Positions 15,420 to 22,466 of a DNA stretch of 25,661 nucleotides are shown here, one piece after another. Position numbers and translations under genes: made by a program. Each line of letters starts with the position of its first letter. Position 1 is the stretch's first letter. The notes below the pieces were generated by a model. It ran no database searches. It saw only the letters and a list, made by a program, of their open reading frames with translations, and was not told where the DNA came from. The DNA comes from a virus: IMG/VR virus record IMGVR_UViG_3300045612_000491, positions 1 through 25,661 of that record. One strand, 5' to 3'.

Positions 15420-15778
15420 GTTAGATACGTCTGTAATTCATCTATAACCTGTCGTACAAATGTAGGTTTTAATATTTTTAATGTAGTTCCAATATTAGGT
15501 ATAATAATTGGGTTATAGATGTTATTTACTAGACATATTAACCACCAAAGATCAATCGTTTTGTAGGCGTTATAACTAATCATCGTCCAAGGAAGCCTCT
15601 GGCGTACGGTAATATAATCTATCATAGTTTCATTAATAAGCTTAGGAAAATAAACAGTGTTAATAATATTATAGAAATATTGATTATTTTCTGTTTTAAA
15701 AAGTTTAAATATATTTTCATACTTTGTATCACTTAAAGTAGGAAGCTGTAAAACTTTATTTTGATATATACCATTCAT
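15416..15778 (-). CDS. Baseplate wedge protein, gp53-like (LysM-type)
   Basis: The 120-residue product has the recognisable gp53/LysM-type core: LPWTMISYNAYKTIDLWWLI (62-81), then CLVNNIYNPIIIPNIGTTLKI. The D.WW.I...N...NP....G..L.I pattern is characteristic. T4 gp53 is 196 residues, so this is a minimal version lacking the extra region. In T4, gp53 clamps neighbouring wedges together around the hub during baseplate assembly. ATGA overlaps on both sides tie it tightly to the gp48-like and gp27-like genes. There is no late box before it, as expected inside a cluster. Confidence 0.75.
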   Translation of the reverse strand: MNGIYQNKVLQLPTLSDTKYENIFKLFKTENNQYFYNIINTVYFPKLINETMIDYITVRQRLPWTMISYNAYKTIDLWWLICLVNNIYNPIIIPNIGTTLKILKPTFVRQVIDELQTYLT

Positions 15779-17172
15779 GCAGTTCTAAATATAGTTTGAT
15801 TAAGTTGGTTGATTATACCACCAAATTGATCTGTTGTATTTAATCCTAATAAATTTCGTTCTTCATTTGAAAGACTAGCAATATCGGCTGCAGCTTGTTG
15901 AGTATTTGTATTGACTGTATGAAAAAGTAAGTTTTTAGATTCCGAAAACATACTTTTTAAAGCGATAGTTATTTTATAAGCATCGGGAATTATAGCTTTA
16001 ATATTTCTGGTAACTGTTCTTTGAGATACTGGTGTAGATTGATTAGATGTTGTAAGAGGCCTATTAAAACTACCTCCGGCGCCTCTACTAATTTCATTAT
16101 TTAAATCATTACTATTTGTATTTGCTGTGCTATTGTTTGTTTGGGGGGTGAACTGACGAGTTTCAACTGGTATAGTCAAATCTAATTCTCTTCTAGATCC
16201 TTGAAATTCAATTTGCATTCCTGTTACATAACAAAAAGGTAAAAATTTTACTCCAGGTATTCTAACTTCATATACAGGGGGCGGTTCAACAATAGATTTT
16301 GATTGACGCGCAGGTTTATTATTGTAAAGAAGTAAGAATACAAGCTGCCAGTTACGCACAACATCATCATAAGTTAAAGAACCAGTATTAATTAAAGGAA
16401 AAGAGAACGTAATATCTTCACCTTCTGTTGGATAATTAAAAAATTTAGCCCTTTCTTGAAAAGTATAATTGAGCGGGGCTTCTAATGTTTGTAATGCTTC
16501 CTGAGCATTAACAATACCTTCGACCCCGCCTTTTAATAGGCCTAAGAACGGGTTTGTTATATCGCCAGAAAAGCTATTACCGCTGTACCCTTGATAATTT
16601 TCAAAATATGGCAATACAAATTCCCACCCAGTGTCTTTTGTAATGTATAAATTTCTGTAAGGCTCAAGCCAAGGTGACTGATCATACACATTATTCTCAT
16701 CTCTAACATCAGAAGCAATTCTTCTTGTGATATCAGACAAACGAGTACTAATTACGGGTGTTGCTGTAGCACTGATCTGTTCCACTTGTTGTGCTGTAGT
16801 CTGGACATTACCTAAAGCACTATTAATCATATTATTCATTTCATTAGCAGCTCCCTCTCCAAATATATTTCTAATTATCCCTTGAGCTGAATCTACTGAT
16901 GCGCCAAAAGAATAAATTAACTGAGATACAAGAGCATTAACTTTAAGTCGTTTTTCCTTCAGTATAATTGTCGGTACTTCTTTTCTAGCTTCAGAACCCG
17001 GTTTAGAATATGTCCAATAATAGTCATTAGCCACATTTAAGCGACCACCCCTTTGACTGCTCCCCGGTGCTACTAGATAGGGTGGATTATAAGTAGAAAA
17101 AGGCCCTTGATTAAAAGTACTATCTGCAGCAGTCTTATCTTTATAAGCAAAATTCCATATTAACCCCGCCAT
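15775..17172 (-). CDS. Baseplate tail tube cap, gp48-like candidate
   Basis: This 465-residue protein (T4 gp48 is 364) carries PYRNLYITKDTGWEFVLPYF near 191-210, then EDITFSFPLINTGSLTYDDV and RNWQLVFLLLYNN. VYEVRIPGVKFLPFCYVTGM leads to the strand pair MQIEFQGSRRELDLTIPV, and IIPDAYKITIALKSMFSESK lies near the end, a strand pattern typical of tube-fold end proteins. A Asn/Thr/Ser-rich loop (about 344-378) interrupts the fold. Tube-cap proteins sit on the hub and start tail tube polymerisation. It lies directly after the tape measure, as gp48 follows gp29 in T4. It starts with a late box 5 bases before ATG and heads a four-gene unit. Confidence 0.5.
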   Translation of the reverse strand: MAGLIWNFAYKDKTAADSTFNQGPFSTYNPPYLVAPGSSQRGGRLNVANDYYWTYSKPGSEARKEVPTIILKEKRLKVNALVSQLIYSFGASVDSAQGIIRNIFGEGAANEMNNMINSALGNVQTTAQQVEQISATATPVISTRLSDITRRIASDVRDENNVYDQSPWLEPYRNLYITKDTGWEFVLPYFENYQGYSGNSFSGDITNPFLGLLKGGVEGIVNAQEALQTLEAPLNYTFQERAKFFNYPTEGEDITFSFPLINTGSLTYDDVVRNWQLVFLLLYNNKPARQSKSIVEPPPVYEVRIPGVKFLPFCYVTGMQIEFQGSRRELDLTIPVETRQFTPQTNNSTANTNSNDLNNEISRGAGGSFNRPLTTSNQSTPVSQRTVTRNIKAIIPDAYKITIALKSMFSESKNLLFHTVNTNTQQAAADIASLSNEERNLLGLNTTDQFGGIINQLNQTIFRTA

Positions 17173-17177
17173 AAAAT

Positions 17178-17185
17178 TATTTATT
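17178..17185 (-). promoter_or_regulatory. Late-promoter-like box AATAAATA
   Basis: Perfect ATAAATA core, 5 bases before the ATG at 17172. It would drive the cluster gp48-gp53-gp27-566-residue protein. Confidence 0.55.
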
Positions 17186-17187
17186 CA

Positions 17188-19332
17188 TTAAACAACAGAA
17201 CGGGCTATGTTAGATCTATATCTTAAAGCTGACGTTTCTGAATTATTAACAACAATATTATTTGGTCTATTATTCATTAAAATATTAGATGAAAAATCCT
17301 TATTTCTTATATCCTTGAGAAATGGTATATGAGAGTCTACAGCTTTAAGCTGCTTGGCTTGAAGTAAAAGACTTTCTTTATAAAAATTTTCTAAACTAGA
17401 GAATTTTTTGTTTAAATCCTTAACCTCTTTTAAAAGTTTTTCGTTAGATTCTTTTGTTTTTATTGAAAAAGATTCAACAATATTATCTATAGGACCGCCT
17501 TTACGCACTGCAAAAAATTGATCGTTCTTACTAAAGCGAAATGCCTGTTGACCGGAAAATAAAACTTTATCTTTTGTACTAATAAGGTCGCCCGCTTTTT
17601 TAACAGGCAATTCTGTCTTTTTACGTGTTCCATCAATGTCTTCTAACATATCTTCAATATATTTTGCGTCAGCGAAATCCTGTTCTAATGTTCTTTTAGA
17701 CTTACCGGTAATTTTGTTCCATGCATCTTTCCAAAAAGCAGCAGTAAAGATTTTTGAAAAGAAATCTCGTATTTGAATACCCGTATGAACAACACCCTCT
17801 CCAATCCAGTGACCTATTTTCTGTAGTTCTGTACCTAAAGAAAAGTTTGTGAAAAAATCTTCTAGCTCTTGACTAAAAAACTTAAAGAATGTCAAGTATG
17901 GTCCTTCTTTTTTATCTCCGAATAAACTATCCCATGCCTTACCTATCCAGTAAGGCAGATCGGCTATCAAAAACTTCATAAACATACCAATCCCTTTATA
18001 TAGCACCTCAGGAATAGCGGAAAAAATGAGCCCAAGCTTATTAAGCGTATCTTGTTCTTCAAAAATTTTTCTTATAATTGGTTCTATTTGTTTTAATGTT
18101 AAGAACGCAAGAGGAAATAAAAAACCACTAAACCAACCTACAACATTTAAACCTATAGTAGTAGCAGCAGCAGTTAAAGCAGCGTCATCGATTTTTTCAC
18201 CTTTTATTTTTCTTTCAACTAACTGAAAAATTGTATCTAATGTAGAAATAACAGAACCAATATAAGGTATTTTTCTAATTACTGTGCCAACACCAGGAAT
18301 TTTTTCTAGCGCTTTAACTGCATCTCCTAATTTACCGGCTAAAGACGCAAGAATATTTTTAGCACCATTAATAAACCCATTAAATGCTTTACCAAAACCT
18401 TGTAACGCTTTTTGAAAAAGAGGTTTAGGTTTATCAAGTTGTTTAGTAGTTGTTTCTAGTTCATCTATTAATTTCTCTATTGAATATCCTTCTTGTCGAA
18501 ATTTCAATAATTCATCTAACATTTGTAATTTTTGTTTATTTTGAGCTAAAGCAGGCCCGCCTCCGTAATTAACCCCGAAAGCATATTTTTTTTCTTTTAA
18601 ATATTCAGTAAGTTCATCTACATTTAAATTACGTATGTAACCTGGTAATTCTTTTAGTTGTTTTGTAAAAGTTTTTATTTCTTTTAGAGCTTTAAGAAAA
18701 TTTTCGGTTTGCCAGAACCTAGGAATTTTTAATTCTCTCATAAACTTTCCAAACTTGGATTCCCGCAAAGATTTAGCTATATCATCAAAAATCTGACCTA
18801 ACTTTGAATTTTTAAACCCTTTCCATAATTTATCTCTTATAGATTTAAAAACGTTGCCTAGATCTTCACCAAGCTTTAACCCTTTCCACCATGCTTCGAG
18901 TCCTTTAAGTTTATCTTTTAAAAATGCTATAAGCCCAGCTATGAGCCCTACTATAAGAGCTGCTATCATACCCCATAGTCCGGTTTTTTTATCTTCTAGT
19001 TCTTTTTTATCTATATTAAATGTTAGTAAATTTTTTAAAGCTTTACGAATTCCTTTTTGACCATCAGGAGTAATACTATCAATAGTAATTGGAACGGCTT
19101 GAAATATTCTTCTTTTTTGATTAAATCTTCTAAGAAGCGTTTTTTCTTTCTTTTCATCTGAAAACAACTTATCTCTTAATCTCTCCATTTCCTGTTCTTT
19201 AAACCCAGCAGGAAGTTTAGTTTGTTCTTCTTGATTGCTTAGAAACAACAGTAGCTGCGATACTTTTTGATCTATAACACCTAAATTATCATTTAATACA
19301 TTTAGATTGCTGTCTATAGCTGTATCGTCCAT
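17188..19332 (-). CDS. Tape measure protein / tail length determinator (gp29-like position)
   Basis: At 714 residues this is one of the longest helical proteins in the window. Helical, charged segments flank three hydrophobic stretches: GLWGMIAALIVGLIAGLIAF at 119-138, one at about 380-415 (WFSGFLFPLAFLTL) and one at about 434-468 (IGMFMKFLIADLPYWIG). The C-terminus (about 610-680) is coiled-coil-like. Long helices with a few membrane-like segments are the usual signature of tape measure proteins, which set tail length and may help DNA cross the membrane. T4 gp29 is 590 residues. At the usual 0.15 nm per residue the tail would be near 107 nm. Its place between the gp26/51-like pair and the gp48-like gene supports the call. 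A TTAAATA box lies 5 bases before the ATG. Confidence 0.65.
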   Translation of the reverse strand: MDDTAIDSNLNVLNDNLGVIDQKVSQLLLFLSNQEEQTKLPAGFKEQEMERLRDKLFSDEKKEKTLLRRFNQKRRIFQAVPITIDSITPDGQKGIRKALKNLLTFNIDKKELEDKKTGLWGMIAALIVGLIAGLIAFLKDKLKGLEAWWKGLKLGEDLGNVFKSIRDKLWKGFKNSKLGQIFDDIAKSLRESKFGKFMRELKIPRFWQTENFLKALKEIKTFTKQLKELPGYIRNLNVDELTEYLKEKKYAFGVNYGGGPALAQNKQKLQMLDELLKFRQEGYSIEKLIDELETTTKQLDKPKPLFQKALQGFGKAFNGFINGAKNILASLAGKLGDAVKALEKIPGVGTVIRKIPYIGSVISTLDTIFQLVERKIKGEKIDDAALTAAATTIGLNVVGWFSGFLFPLAFLTLKQIEPIIRKIFEEQDTLNKLGLIFSAIPEVLYKGIGMFMKFLIADLPYWIGKAWDSLFGDKKEGPYLTFFKFFSQELEDFFTNFSLGTELQKIGHWIGEGVVHTGIQIRDFFSKIFTAAFWKDAWNKITGKSKRTLEQDFADAKYIEDMLEDIDGTRKKTELPVKKAGDLISTKDKVLFSGQQAFRFSKNDQFFAVRKGGPIDNIVESFSIKTKESNEKLLKEVKDLNKKFSSLENFYKESLLLQAKQLKAVDSHIPFLKDIRNKDFSSNILMNNRPNNIVVNNSETSALRYRSNIARSVV

Positions 19333-19337
19333 ATGAA

Positions 19338-19344
19338 TATTTAA
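19338..19344 (-). promoter_or_regulatory. Late-promoter-like box TTAAATA
   Basis: One mismatch from ATAAATA; 5 bases before the ATG at 19332, in the 27-base gap after the preceding gene. Confidence 0.4.
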
Positions 19345-19359
19345 CGAAAAATACTAAAA

Positions 19360-20112
19360 TTAGACGGTAAAAAACGAAGCATCTATAGAAAACTCAACTA
19401 AATTGCCATCTAATGTAAAAAACTTTTGTTCAAATTGTTTTGTTTCATTTATATAAGACAAAATAAGGGTATTAGATGTAAGAGGTAGCTTTTCTACTAA
19501 TTGTTTCTTTTGATTAAAGGTAATTTCATTAAAATTAATATCTACAGTATTGCTACCGTTATTAAACTCAATTCTATTAATATATTTTATAAGTTCATTA
19601 ACGTACATTTCACCAATTGTTTCTTTTGTCAGTTCCTCTTTATTTTCTAAGGAAGTAACAAGCTTTTTAGATTCTTCATTGATTTCTACTTCGGTTTTAA
19701 AATTTGGAATAGCTAGATGTATTTTTAATGCGCCGTCCTCTACTGTTTTTAACTTTAAATCTGTAGGAAGTGAAATGTGATTGTAAAGAACAAAAGAAAT
19801 ATCTTTTTTTTCATTAGAAACCGTGACAATTGGACTTAATGAAACAGCTCTTAATGATGATATGATGTAAGATCTGTCTGTAATTAAAAAATTAATTCCC
19901 TTTTCAAGACTACAATCGTTAACTATATCACAAAGTAGGTTTACAAATGAAATCCCTGCTACATTTTTATCTAAAGCGCTTTTTACAACGTCTTTTTGCT
20001 GTTTTGTTGTTAGGCCTTTAAATTTTAACTGCCTGTTAAGAGAAGGTACAAAAATATTATGCTCTTTATTAAGAGCCGACAAAACATCTAGCGTTTTATC
20101 AAAGTTTTCCAT
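19360..20112 (-). CDS. Baseplate hub assembly protein candidate (gp26/gp51-like), second of a pair
   Basis: This 250-residue protein has LNRQLKFKGLTTKQQKDVVK near its start and FLITDRSYIISSLRAVSLSP at about 96-115. The D(R/K)..I...LR..S segment is the hallmark of T4-type baseplate proteins of the gp26 family, as judged from memory. The remainder is mixed alpha/beta with several VEI..E strands. The preceding gene has the same order of features, so the two look like distant paralogues. Both lie between the tail tube genes and the tape measure, the position of tail assembly chaperones in many phages. No slippery frameshift site joins them. Either a hub-assembly or a chaperone role is possible. 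Confidence 0.45.
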   Translation of the reverse strand: MENFDKTLDVLSALNKEHNIFVPSLNRQLKFKGLTTKQQKDVVKSALDKNVAGISFVNLLCDIVNDCSLEKGINFLITDRSYIISSLRAVSLSPIVTVSNEKKDISFVLYNHISLPTDLKLKTVEDGALKIHLAIPNFKTEVEINEESKKLVTSLENKEELTKETIGEMYVNELIKYINRIEFNNGSNTVDINFNEITFNQKKQLVEKLPLTSNTLILSYINETKQFEQKFFTLDGNLVEFSIDASFFTV

Positions 20113-20116
20113 ATAA

Positions 20117-20965
20117 TTATTTACCTAAGGGTATAGATTTTTCAACATTGCTGTTTTTTGAATTCTCCATCTTTTCATATTCTTTTTCTAAAAGATTTTG
20201 AAGTATAAGATTTTCAGCTAAAGTGTTTTTATCGATGTATTCAGCAGAAAATTGTGTTTTGCTAACTAAAATATATTGTAATTCGTATAGATTTGTAAGA
20301 TTTGAATTATATAGAGCCTTAAGTAGTTCCAGCATAGAAGCATCATATGGTCTTAACGGTATAACCGGGCCAATTTTCATATCCAAATTTAAATTTTTAA
20401 AATCATTACTTAAAACTGTAAAATATTCCTGTAAATACTTTGTAGTACAAATAGGTATGCTTTGAAAAAGTCTGTTTTTTTCTTCTATTGAAAGTTTATT
20501 AACTAATATTTCTTCTTTTTCTGTTTTAACTACATGAAGCAAATCATAAAACACATCAAACATATCGTTAAATGTAAAGCTATATGGAAGACCAAGTAAA
20601 AAAGAAATATTATCTATATTTATTTCGTTTGAAAACTCTGTTTTAATGTCAAGACACTGTTGAAGAAAGGGTATAAGAGGGAATTTGTAGTTACCGCCCT
20701 CTTTTTTGTACTCAACATTAGGAGAAACAGATATACATCTAAGCATTAGTAATGAACAAAATTTGTCATAGCTAGTTAACTGCGATAAGACATCTTTTTC
20801 TACTATATTTTCTTGTAAAATTTTTGTAAAATAATCAGAAATATGCGTATCGTTGTTGTTAGTAATAAACTTGTTAAGAGTTTTGTATTGAGCAAACGAA
20901 AGTTCTTTTAACTTAATGTCCTTTTGTAGGGTAGGAGCATAGCCATTAAAGAAAAAATCACCCAT
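20117..20965 (-). CDS. Baseplate hub assembly protein candidate (gp26/gp51-like), first of a pair
   Basis: This 282-residue protein begins with FNGYAPTLQKDIKLKELSFA, then LTSYDKFCSLLMLRCISVSP at about 63-82. That aligns in kind with FLITDRSYIISSLRAVSLSP of the next gene (both read hydrophobic-x-D-(K/R)-x6-LR-x-(I/V)-S-x-(N/S)P). The C-terminal third is helical and ends in a Lys/Glu/Ser-rich tail. The stop codon lies inside the late box of the next gene, so regulation of the two is closely linked. A gp26/gp51-type hub-assembly role is the best guess; a tail assembly chaperone is the alternative. Confidence 0.45.
   Translation of the reverse strand: MGDFFFNGYAPTLQKDIKLKELSFAQYKTLNKFITNNNDTHISDYFTKILQENIVEKDVLSQLTSYDKFCSLLMLRCISVSPNVEYKKEGGNYKFPLIPFLQQCLDIKTEFSNEINIDNISFLLGLPYSFTFNDMFDVFYDLLHVVKTEKEEILVNKLSIEEKNRLFQSIPICTTKYLQEYFTVLSNDFKNLNLDMKIGPVIPLRPYDASMLELLKALYNSNLTNLYELQYILVSKTQFSAEYIDKNTLAENLILQNLLEKEYEKMENSKNSNVEKSIPLGK
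20118..20124 (-). promoter_or_regulatory. Late-promoter-like box GTAAATA
   Basis: One mismatch from ATAAATA; 5 bases before the ATG at 20112. It overlaps the last codons of the upstream gene, whose TAA stop is part of the box. Confidence 0.4.
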
Positions 20966-20970
20966 GTAAT

Positions 20971-20978
20971 AATTTATT
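20971..20978 (-). promoter_or_regulatory. Late-promoter-like box AATAAATT
   Basis: One mismatch from ATAAATA; 5 bases before the ATG at 20965, in an 18-base gap. Confidence 0.4.
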
Positions 20979-20983
20979 AGGGT

Positions 20984-21877
20984 TTAGATAAATCCTATGG
21001 GATTAATACTACCAATACCATTTTGAAATGTTGTAACGCGCGGTATAGCACCCTGCTGAATACGGTTAATAATGTCTGCTAAGGCTAAATAATTGTTATT
21101 TTCTACAGTATAATTTGAAAATGTCCATCTAGTACTAAAGATATCTAATTTATCGGTATCATAATCAAATGTTTCCTCACCAATATTGTAGGGAATACAG
21201 TTATAAAACGTCCATATCTTACGAGGAATCATAGAAATAGCTCTCAATGTGCGTGTATATTGAAAAATTTGAATATTACATTTAATATTTTTATCATCTT
21301 TGCGCTGCCCATTATCGCCCGGGCGAGCCACCATTCCGTAATGTGAAGCTAAAATTGTCCAAGGACGTATGACAAAGTCTATAAACGATGTATTGGTTTC
21401 TCTAAAATCAATTGTTAAAGTTTTAGGGGTATTCGTTCTAGGGCCTCCTAATATACCAGGTAAATAACCACGGTTATTAGAAACTGAAACGGATTCGGGA
21501 TCAAATTCTTCTGATGGTAGTGTTATAGAACTAGCAAATAAGCACCCAATTATCTTTTGATAAAATAAACTATTCAAAAGAGTTGTTGCCGGGTTTATAT
21601 CAAACCCTCGACGCCCGCCATCTATACGTTCTAAGCCTTGTATAATACTTGTGCGTAATGCTTTAGGGTAATTATCTACTACCATTACCCATTGTGTTGA
21701 TGTTGGTATAGAAGAAAACCAAGATTCCATTTGTACTAAAAAATAATCTCGTACGCTTATAATAGGTACAGCAGGGAGATTAAAACCAAATAAACTAGCG
21801 AACTGAGGTGCAAAAGTAAACTGATTAAGATTTTGTGAAATTCCTCCTAGAAAGGAACTATTCGGGTCCGATATCAC
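20984..21877 (-). CDS. Tail tube-fold protein, gp54-like tube initiator candidate
   Basis: This 297-residue protein (T4 gp54 is 320) begins at a GTG: no ATG lies near the N-terminus, and the box AATAAATA stands 5 bases before the GTG, as for other genes here. Visible segments are ISVRDYFLVQMESWFSSIPT, QKIIGCLFASSITLPSEEF, FIDFVIRPWTILASHYGMVA and WTFYNCIPYNIGEETFDYDT followed by IFSTRWTFSNYTVEN. The last region matches the C-terminal strand pattern of tube-fold proteins. The gene follows the tail tube gene. gp54 starts tube assembly on the baseplate; another tube-fold end protein is possible. Confidence 0.5.
   Translation of the reverse strand: MISDPNSSFLGGISQNLNQFTFAPQFASLFGFNLPAVPIISVRDYFLVQMESWFSSIPTSTQWVMVVDNYPKALRTSIIQGLERIDGGRRGFDINPATTLLNSLFYQKIIGCLFASSITLPSEEFDPESVSVSNNRGYLPGILGGPRTNTPKTLTIDFRETNTSFIDFVIRPWTILASHYGMVARPGDNGQRKDDKNIKCNIQIFQYTRTLRAISMIPRKIWTFYNCIPYNIGEETFDYDTDKLDIFSTRWTFSNYTVENNNYLALADIINRIQQGAIPRVTTFQNGIGSINPIGFI
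21083..21090 (-). other. No extra feature; internal to the gp54-like gene
   Basis: The region was read for internal starts and boxes; none convincing was found. Confidence 0.05.
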
Positions 21878-21882
21878 CTAAT

Positions 21883-21890
21883 TATTTATT
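21883..21890 (-). promoter_or_regulatory. Late-promoter-like box AATAAATA before a GTG start
   Basis: Perfect ATAAATA core, 5 bases before the GTG at 21877. The conserved distance supports that GTG as the true start. Confidence 0.55.
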
Positions 21891-21902
21891 AGGGAAACCT
21901 AA

Positions 21903-22451
21903 TTAGCTCACAATTCTATAGTAATGATAGGCTAATGTACCTGTAAATTCTATTGTATCGCCTGTACCGGTAGCAATATTATATGTAAGTGCACCTACTT
22001 GACGAGGGGAAACACCAACTAACTGATACTGCTGTACACGGTTCAACTGATTGTCAAGCTGTACCAAGTCAATAACAGATGTTTGGTTTGGTGTAAAATA
22101 ATTTCCCGTGCTGGTGGCATCATCAAACGTGTCTCTTGTCCATTGTTCAAACTTTTGACGAATTTGGGAATTTGCATCTGCATAGAACGTTACGTCCCAT
22201 GCATCGCTCCCCGGGTATGTTGCAGTACCTGGTATATTAAAATTGAGACCCATGTAAGGAACCGTAATATTTGTAATTGAACGCGCTGGTAATGAAGTTG
22301 ATTTAATATAGACTAAATCGTTGTTATCGAATGTTACGCCACTGGCACCACCGGCGTTAATGTTTAATACACGAAAATTAAAGTCGCGTGCAAATTCTCT
22401 TGATGTTGCTACTCTGTAAAAGTCGGTTATAAGTTGATTTACATCGGCCAT
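21903..22451 (-). CDS. 19: Major tail tube protein (gp19-like)
   Basis: The 182-residue product (T4 gp19 is 163) follows the sheath gene, as in T4. The family pattern is clear: YRVATSREFARDFNFRVLNI at the N-terminus, LVYIKSTSLPARSITNITVP then GLNFNIPGTATYP, the DVTFYADANSQIRQKFEQWT segment, and the C-terminal strand pair IEFTGTLAYHYYRIVS. Stacked hexamers of this protein form the inner tube through which DNA leaves. There are 15 bases between it and the sheath gene, filled by its own late box. A strong independent promoter suits a protein needed in many copies. Confidence 0.9.
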   Translation of the reverse strand: MADVNQLITDFYRVATSREFARDFNFRVLNINAGGASGVTFDNNDLVYIKSTSLPARSITNITVPYMGLNFNIPGTATYPGSDAWDVTFYADANSQIRQKFEQWTRDTFDDATSTGNYFTPNQTSVIDLVQLDNQLNRVQQYQLVGVSPRQVGALTYNIATGTGDTIEFTGTLAYHYYRIVS

Positions 22452-22456
22452 AAAAT

Positions 22457-22464
22457 TATTTATC
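22457..22464 (-). promoter_or_regulatory. Late-promoter-like box GATAAATA
   Basis: Perfect ATAAATA core, 5 bases before the ATG at 22451, in the 15-base gap between sheath and tube genes. Confidence 0.55.
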
Positions 22465-22466
22465 CC

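Noticed and set aside
20105-20130. Programmed frameshift joining the two gp26/51-like genes
   Set aside because: The second gene has its own ATG and late-type box; no slippery heptamer is seen at the junction.
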